Below are positions 58,501 to 64,000 of a DNA stretch of 64,000 bases, piece by piece. Each line of letters begins with the position of its first letter. Positions within the stretch are counted from its first letter, which is position 1. The translations under genes were made by a program, and so were the position numbers. The stretch is from assembly GCA_036023115.1 (NCBI GenBank), contig JAYKKT010000079.1, forward strand, positions 13,879,501-13,943,500. Direction: 5' to 3'. The stretch is from Brasenia schreberi. Lineage: Eukaryota > Streptophyta > Magnoliopsida > Nymphaeales > Cabombaceae. The notes below the pieces were generated by a model. It had not been told where the DNA came from. It saw only the letters and a list, made by a program, of their open reading frames with translations, and made no database searches.

Positions 58501-61500
58501 AGATTTTGCATTCATAAGGATATTATTAGCTGGTATTTCTTCAAAACATTAGTAATATGCGCACGGAATCTAGGACACTTTGATCTCTATTTTCCCTCTG
58601 ACATTATCTTTAGTTCATTTGAGTGTTTATTTCTTCTTATGGTTGGAATTTGTGAGCCTGTTCTAAGTGTTATTTTGGATAGGCCCTCCAAGAAATTGAC
58701 TGAGTCCATATATTGCTGAGACTCTCGAATCAATGTGGTAAAAATATAAAGTTGCGTATGCTCACCTTTTCTGAATATTATGTGCAATTACTATAACTAG
58801 TCTGACTTGTGCATTCACAGAACAATATTGACAGGACTCCTTGGAGCTTTGAAATTGGACCATTATCAATGTTTCACGCTAGAATGATCTATCTGCTCTC
58901 TTCTCATAGCCCTTTTTCCGGAAAAAGATCAAACAACTACTTATCTAATGTTGAACCAATTCTGAAAATCTATCCTATAGGTAATACTAACAATATGGCT
59001 ATTATAGTTCTGATATTTAGAAGACTATCTTGTGTTTTGCATGCAAAAGGCAGAACCTTCTTTTTTCTTCGTGAAATCAATGGATGAACAACAGTTGAAC
59101 CTTCTCTCATTAAAGATTAGAAATGCGACTATGGAAATCCATTGAACTATATGGAGTTGCTTTGTTTATGACATGTTATTCAGCCTACATTCAATCCTAT
59201 TTGGGTTTGTTATAAGTTAATCTGATCTTGAGTTGTTTTTTTATCCCTGTTTCTGTCTGACTTTGTTGTTCATAAGTAGTTGCTAACTTCTGAGCCATTA
59301 GTTATTATCAATTGTTATCCACACTCATTGTAACTTTATCATGGATATACATGATAAGACGAATCATCAAGTATCTGAACGTTTCCTTTGTAGAGATTCT
59401 TCATTCTCCATGCTGAAAATTATCATTGTGTCCGACTTGTGGGGAGTCTGGGCACCACTGTTTATCTTGTCACTAGAGATCATCCCAATTCCTTGTAACT
59501 AACCTCACCTTCTTTGTTGGGCAGCATTTATTTTTGTATGGGTATGGTGCAATATTCAATTTCCTTGCGATTCTTGGGACAACAATTTTTAGAGGTGGGG
59601 GTATTTCAGATTCAGTTGCTTACCTTTTATCACAACAATCAATTTTGTAGTCATGATAGATACTTAATGTGTGCCTCAGTGCACACACCCAAAAGAGTTT
59701 AATCAGCTAAACTCTGCATTTTGGTGCCATAATTATTAGATTTAAGTTGCACAATCTCATTTAAGTTTTCTGTGCAGAAACGAGAACTTAGCTCATAGGT
59801 TTTTGCATCTTATCGTCTTAGTGGCATATCCATGCATAGCCTATTTGGTTATGTGCAAACTGTTCCTCTGCAAATATAAAGAAGATCCTTTCACCCTTTT
59901 CCCTGCTAATGCTTAACGCCAATGCATTTTGTTGCTATTCGTATCTACAGGGCCAAACAACTTCAATATTCTACAAGGCCACTCTCGAGCTACCATGTTC
60001 TTAATACTCAACAATGCAGCACAGGGCATTTTATCTTCATTCTTTTTAAAATATGCAGGTTGGAAATTGTAAATTATGTACTTTTCAGCTGTTTATTACT
60101 GGTTGTGAAATCATTTTGGATTTTTAGACCTAGAAAACCTTTTCCCATATAAAATGAGCCTGTCTTCTCAAATTTTGCTACGTGGGTATCCCCACTTGTT
60201 AAGGTGGTTCCGTTGAGACATACTCAGTTATTTTTTGTCTACATTGACAGATACCATTTTAAAGAAATATTCATCAACTGTTGCTACCATTTTTACTGGA
60301 ATAGCATCTGCTGCATTATTTGGTCACACTCTGACAGTTAACTTTATGTTGGGAATCTCCATCGTCTTCATATCAATGCATCAGGTAAACTTATCTGCTT
60401 ATCATACCATAAATCTGTGTTGCATTGGCTTATACTGAAAATTTTCTGTTGTTGCAGTTCTTTTCTCCACTTTCTAAGGTTAAAGAAGAACAAAATGGGG
60501 CTGTAGAAATAGTGCATGTTGATGACAAGCACAGGTTGGTTTTTCTATTTATGTAAATAGGGTCAGTCCATTATTGTAATCTTAAAGATTACTCGCTTTG
60601 AAACTTCAAGATGTTCAAGGAAAATTGGTGATAGTCCCTCTTCCATGTAGAGGTTTCCTCCATTGTGGAGCAACTTATTCTGCAAGTATACGTTTGAGTT
60701 GGAACTGGCGAACTGGCATTTCAAGTTTGAGTTCCATTTGCAACACTAACTACGAACTAAAAGTTACCAACATTTAGGGTTTAAGAAACCCCATATTTCT
60801 GCGAAAAGTTGAAATGCGAGTGTACCTTAAGGGTGTTTCTTCTCGCCAGGCTTGCATCAAACTTATCCGTCATCCAGTGTCCTCTTGTTATTCAAACAGG
60901 AAACTACCAGACCATAGAACTTTGTTTCCCAGACCACAAAATTCTAGGCCCAAAAATTCTGAAAGTTCAACAGAGTTCCATGATAAATGTGGAGAATGAC
61001 TTGTTCGTTTCTTGGTTTTATCATCTGGGTCAAACTTGATCCTCAAATCAGGTTCTCCTTGAAGGCCTAGCCTTGATTGAATATGGTTAATGCCATAATG
61101 TTTCTTAGTATTGTGTGCACCGATTTGATTTTCTTTCTTCTACTTATTCTGTTGTCCAATTTAGATCTTAAACTTTACAAGTCAACATGAATAATCTCTT
61201 GCAAGATCTTCAACCAAATGAAATACTTTGTTCGTGTATTGGTTAGTTCCCGTGGTAGGAATACGTAAATTAGGAATCATTCATAGCTCTTGCTTCTATT
61301 TTATACATCCTTTCATCCCTATTTGTTTTGTAAAGTTACAATTTTAAAATCTTTAATTTGTGTATCAAATACAAGATATCTGTGCTCTATTTACAGGTCA
61401 AAAGATTCAGCTTTCATAAACATGGCTGCTGGGGCCCATGAAGAAGTATGTTACTTTTGCAAATTGTATATTTTCTTAAGGAATTGGGTAATGCTAATGA

Positions 61501-61599
61501 ATTGAAGGCGGTAGCCAATGCTGATTTTTTTCCGTTACTGGGTGGCAGACTACTCACGGAATCATATCTGATGAGCGGCAACCACTTCTACCCACCTGA
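52550..61599 (+). CDS. UTR6: Nucleotide-sugar transporter, CMP-sialic acid transporter-like / UDP-galactose transporter family
   Basis: A Golgi-type membrane antiporter that brings nucleotide sugars from the cytosol into the lumen for glycan and wall-polymer synthesis. Fourteen coding exons join in frame to about 405 residues, the length of plant CSTLP2/CSTLP3 (UTR6) proteins. The N-terminus has a CSVC motif (8-11). About ten hydrophobic segments follow, roughly 45-64, 78-96, 118-140, 150-170, 178-192, 205-232, 245-265, 279-300, 313-332 and 333-349. Family blocks visible: [110 protein letters not shown]. The C-terminal tail ends ERQPLLPT. Residue 244 is His where relatives have Asn. The start is the first ATG of the exon holding the conserved MKNGM N-terminus. 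The substrate cannot be told from sequence; the CMP-sialic acid name is by homology. Which of the close paralogues it matches is uncertain. Confidence 0.95.
54925..55330 (+). mobile_element. RTE LINE relic in transporter intron
   Basis: Frames resemble the C-terminal region of RTE ORFs: IERKIL (LKGKFY-like), CNVLWC / AMFYGVEC (AMLYGAEC-like), then [16 protein letters not shown] (EVIREKVGVAP-EDKM-like). Same strand as the gene, heavily mutated, no (TTG)n tail seen. It makes up much of the 1.3-kb intron between the third and fourth coding exons. Confidence 0.6.
56692..57051 (+). repeat. Tandem duplication covering the acceptor and start of the seventh coding exon
   Basis: The left copy (about 56,692-56,900) and right copy (about 56,905-57,051) share AATAAGTT(A/G)CCATGTCAAG, TTTTATAACATTGAAGAATG and GTTGTTTTGACCAGTGGGAG. 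The right copy holds the true acceptor (57,024) and exon start. The left copy has a duplicate acceptor (56,871-56,872) and 28 nt of exon. Without the LINE insertion in the left copy the unit is about 147 bp. Confidence 0.9.
56718..56770 (+). mobile_element. 53-bp RTE LINE tail insertion
   Basis: Consists only of the RTE terminal motif CCCCGTCTAGTATGGGAAAA, GGCTTGG and a (TTG)n tail. It is flanked by a perfect 13-bp duplication GTCAAGAAGCATT at 56,705-56,717 and 56,771-56,783. An extremely 5'-truncated target-primed insertion. Confidence 0.9.
57470..58110. mobile_element. Probable DNA transposon or composite insertion in intron
   Basis: The left edge contains GTGTCGACCTCGACAC (an inverted repeat) and repeated CCGACAC; the right edge contains GTGTCGCCGTGCCC, TTTTTGAATTTTGCCGT and CCCGCACC. 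Such GACAC/CCGT-rich ends recur in plant transposons. The interior holds a reversed RRM coding fragment. I could not define terminal repeats or a target duplication, so the limits are approximate. Confidence 0.35.
57542..57745 (-). pseudogene. Captured RRM (RNA-recognition motif) gene fragment
   Basis: The minus strand reads an almost complete RRM in one frame over 68 codons: [10 protein letters not shown] (RNP2-like), [26 protein letters not shown] (RNP1) and [10 protein letters not shown]. This is the wording of plant hnRNP-type (Musashi-like) glycine-rich RNA-binding proteins. Two TAG stops interrupt it (after MMKD and after DRVL). There is no intron and no rest of the gene, and it is antisense to the host transporter gene. 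A processed or transposon-captured exon copy. Confidence 0.8.
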
Positions 61600-62039
61600 T
61601 TCTCTGTGTGTAAGGTACGGTTGCAATCTGAAGAACTAAGAGCTTATCAAATACATGTGAATTATCAAGTTCTTTTTGGTACTAGCTTTTATCCATGTCA
61701 ACTGTTTGAAAGTAACGTTGGACCAATGGCAAGCATAGTACTTATTTTCTTAAGAAACGGAACTTATTTGTGCTTGGAAGATTGTGTGCAGTGGGAACTT
61801 CAAAGCCAGGTGGTGTTATTTCTTGATTTTATGTTTCTTCTTCCTAGCTCATTTTGAAGTTTGATTAATTCTGCAGAAGTTGGTTAAACCGTGAAGTATA
61901 TCCTAGTTAAGGACTGCTGTTGAAAATCTCGTCTTAATTTTTTCGTGTCTCCTTTTCTTCTCCTCTTGATGGAAGTTCTCCAAGCAAAATTAGAATTTGG
62001 TTATCATCAAGAAAGGGGAAAACCAACAGACCAGGACAG
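61600..62039 (+). other. UTR6: Region after the transporter stop codon, probable 3' UTR
   Basis: The TGA ends at 61,599. The following sequence is T-rich with no other coding signal. A donor-like AAG|GTACGG occurs at about 61,615 and acceptor-like CAGs near 61,795 and 61,878, so a spliced 3' UTR is possible. The transcript end is not resolved. Confidence 0.4.
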
Positions 62040-62365
62040 ATGGTGTCAAAAGTGAAGATATTGAAGTAGATGTATGGCTACAGAATCCATAATTAAGATA
62101 TTAGATAAAGAGTTAATGTAGTACCAATAGAAGATAAAATGAGAGAGATGCACCAAAGGTGGTTTGGACAAGAGGTGCCCTCGTGGAGCTCTTGGGAGAA
62201 GGTGGGGAGGAACTTGATGGTAGAATATTTTAAGAGAGGGAAGAGGAAAGCCTAGTGTTGGAGATAAACATCAACATGGCAAAATATCAAGCTCAATGGT
62301 GACTTAGAATTCATGTAGCTCTACCCTGCTTAGCATGAAAAGGGCTTAGATTTGGTTTTGGTGTA
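62040..62365 (+). mobile_element. RTE LINE 3' relic
   Basis: Contains VPIEDKMREMHQRWFG-like codons (about 62,121-62,170), then a decayed C-terminus and an end motif ATGTAGCTCTACCCTGCTTA GCATGAAAAGGGCTTAG, a changed form of the family terminus, followed by a degenerate TTG-like tail. Same strand as the gene. Confidence 0.65.
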
Positions 62366-64000
62366 TCTAATGGAGCGACCAACTTCTATGATTTAACAAA
62401 TAGATCCAATCACAACTTCAAATATGGAATTCAAAGGGATCATGTGGGAAAATGATACTCTAGAAAATGCATGTGAAGTCTTCAACATGCCTTTATTATT
62501 TGGAAACAGGTAGGGGTTGACCCTTGAAGTGTCTAGATAACGTAGATTGCTCTTTTTTCTTAGTTTTTTATCTATGTGCAGTAAAGTTCTATTTTTAGTC
62601 GAGGTACTTTCTTTTGTTGCTGAGCATATTATATATGTGCTTGTAACAGGAAATCATAATCTGCAGGGGAGGTTCTTTGGGCGAGACTCTACATTTAATA
62701 GATCTCGCACATTGATAAATAATATAGTAATTTTTTCTCTTCCCATTTCCACTTGCGGACTCCTCAACCCCGTGATGCGGAGGATCATCCTCTGATTAAA
62801 GATGGATGAGAAGGGTTCTGCTTTTGAGAAGAGAAATCAGGGATTGTTGCAGATAGCGTAGAACCAATAGTGGGCCGGTGTCTTCTTCCGTTACTCTGCT
62901 CAACAAGCGATATGAAGGTATTTGTGTCTGTTACCACGTAATGATAACTCGTTTATCCTTCTTTCATAAGTATATATATATATATATTGTTTTGTCAAAT
63001 GTAAGATTGAAACTGGAATTACTGAAAATAGAAACATTACATACTAGAGATCTTGCTTACTTCTTTTTGAAATATTCAATAGTAAATGATTTGGAATCTC
63101 TCTCTCTCACACACACACACACACATGAAAACAAATAAGTGCATGAAACCGTTGACCTATTGGGAACAAGAGTCTGGACATTGACACTCCATTTTAGGGA
63201 TGATGAAGGAAACCTACAATCTCAAATTGGTGCAACAATTTGAACATGCATGACGCATGGGTGTACGCACAAGTTTCTGACCGAAGTCACTAAAGAATTT
63301 CATGTTCTGCTTTGAGAGGGCTTAATCATCCCATGACACGACTTGAGCAAGTTTAAACAAAGGCTTGTATTGCATGCAGGCCCTCCCTTTGTAACAAAAG
63401 AACAAGAAAAGGCTTGTATAGCAGAGACCGTTTTTAGCATCAGCCGATGCCTCTCATAACTTGCTATTCCTCTCTATGCTACGCATTTCGAAGACTCCAT
63501 ATACATCTTGTCTAACATGAGATGCTTATAGGACACTAATAAATACCTGGCGCAATCGTGACCAAAAGTAGGTCTTCTTTGTTTTTCTGACAGTAAAGGT
63601 TGGTATTCTTGTCTACCCAGAGGTAGCACGAGAAGAACACTCGGTGGACCTCTTCTGACACGAATGATGGTGAAACACGAACACAACCAAAAGCATGAAG
63701 ATTAATTTCTTGTAAATTTACTCCCGAGATGGAAACCTCTCGTGGATAGCTGTTCGAAATGATACGCCGCGGACACGACCCAGAACACAAAATTGCCTGC
63801 TCATATTAAAAGGCGAGTAGTCAAATAAAGGGTCTTCTAAAGAGAAGAATTGTTGTCATTCTTCCAAGGCATGCTTTAAATTCTCTTCGAATTATTGACC
63901 CATTTAACTAGGGTTGGTAAATGCACAAGCAACTCGCCAGTTTGTTTCACACGTGACAAGCTCGTTCATGCTCACCCTGTGACCTTAACTAACTGAACAG
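62366..64000. other. Unassigned DNA downstream, no gene called
   Basis: Holds TA (about 62,970-62,988) and CA (about 63,106-63,125) microsatellites. Minus-strand frames at 63,474-63,686 and 63,536-63,790 are open for 70-84 codons but match nothing I know. A plus-strand piece near 62,667-62,810 follows an acceptor-like CTGCAG and could be a 3' exon, without support. Confidence 0.4.

Larger units (their letters stand above)
52550..61599 (+). other. UTR6: Exon map of the transporter gene
   Basis: Coding exons: 52,550-52,720; 53,188-53,304; 54,148-54,204; 55,511-55,588; 55,782-55,826; 55,949-56,008; 57,025-57,147; 58,224-58,301; 59,525-59,594; 59,951-60,058; 60,251-60,384; 60,458-60,534; 61,397-61,445; 61,549-61,599 (stop TGA 61,597-61,599). 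All introns start GT and end AG. Exons 1-8 are whole codons; the split codons are Gly267, Asp303 and Arg373. The donor after 59,594 (AGAG|GTGGGG) is weak, and a second donor lies 6 nt downstream. The 3' end of the transcript is not fixed: no clear poly(A) signal stands out after 61,600. Confidence 0.9.

Noticed and set aside
62667..62810. Possible alternative last exon of the transporter (acceptor CTGCAG; peptide RDAEDHPLIKDG)
   Set aside because: The only frame joining exon phase 0 gives an unrelated sequence; the peptide is in another frame without its own acceptor; the exon at 61,549 already matches the family C-terminus.
63474..63790. Overlapping minus-strand frames of 70 and 84 codons at the window end
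   Set aside because: No domain, no splice signals in context; may be part of a feature beyond the window but cannot be supported.
1..64000. tRNA, rRNA or small nucleolar RNA genes
   Set aside because: Scanned by eye for T-arm and box motifs; nothing convincing found.

Overview
The window is nuclear DNA of a flowering plant with a repeat-rich genome. It holds one well-supported, apparently intact protein-coding gene: a 14-coding-exon nucleotide-sugar transporter of the CMP-sialic acid transporter-like / UDP-galactose transporter family, on the + strand with coding exons from 52,550 to 61,599. Almost everything left of about 44 kb is decayed retrotransposon. The species cannot be named from this sequence. 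Angiosperm Tat-type Ty3/gypsy elements, RTE LINEs ending in (TTG)n and the plant-type transporter support the plant assignment.

Layout. 1-2.1 kb: two RTE LINE fragments. 2.1-6.6 kb: AT-rich intergenic DNA with microsatellites, a 31-bp direct repeat, a short exon-like reading frame and a hAT-like MITE. 6.8-14.0 kb: a decayed Ty3/gypsy (chromovirus-like) element joined to an RTE LINE; a roughly 0.7-kb segment covering the junction has been amplified into six tandem copies. About 14.0-17.6 kb and 42.4-44.1 kb: the two halves of an old Tat-like Ty3/gypsy element (D, + strand). D is split by a 24.8-kb nested insertion. The outer inserted element (B, - strand) has LTRs at 17,649-19,814 and 41,577-42,439 and a perfect 5-bp target duplication AGTGG. 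Inside B sit a related 12.5-kb element (A, - strand, LTRs 27,778-30,007 and 38,061-40,290) and a 3.5-kb solo LTR of a third, distantly related family (C, 20,392-23,892, target duplication TTTCT). A and B carry gag (different 5' parts), protease (A only), RT, RNase H, a second archaeal-type RNase H and integrase, all interrupted by stops, frameshifts or deletions. 44.1-50.6 kb: AT-rich, old repetitive DNA with no supportable gene.

The transporter gene has a TATA-like box near 50,842, a CT-rich non-coding first exon, a 1.25-kb leader intron and GT-AG introns throughout; it encodes about 405 residues with a conserved hydrophobic core. Its introns hold RTE debris, a 53-bp RTE tail with a 13-bp target duplication, a partial duplication of the exon-8 acceptor, and a reversed RRM (RNA-binding domain) fragment captured from another gene. 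Downstream lies another RTE remnant and then unassigned DNA.

The most interesting structures are the composite six-copy gypsy/LINE array, a conserved LTR hairpin with one compensatory base-pair change next to a primer-binding-site-like motif, the captured RRM, and the duplicated splice acceptor with its tiny LINE insertion. Similarity statements are by-eye reading; no database search was run.
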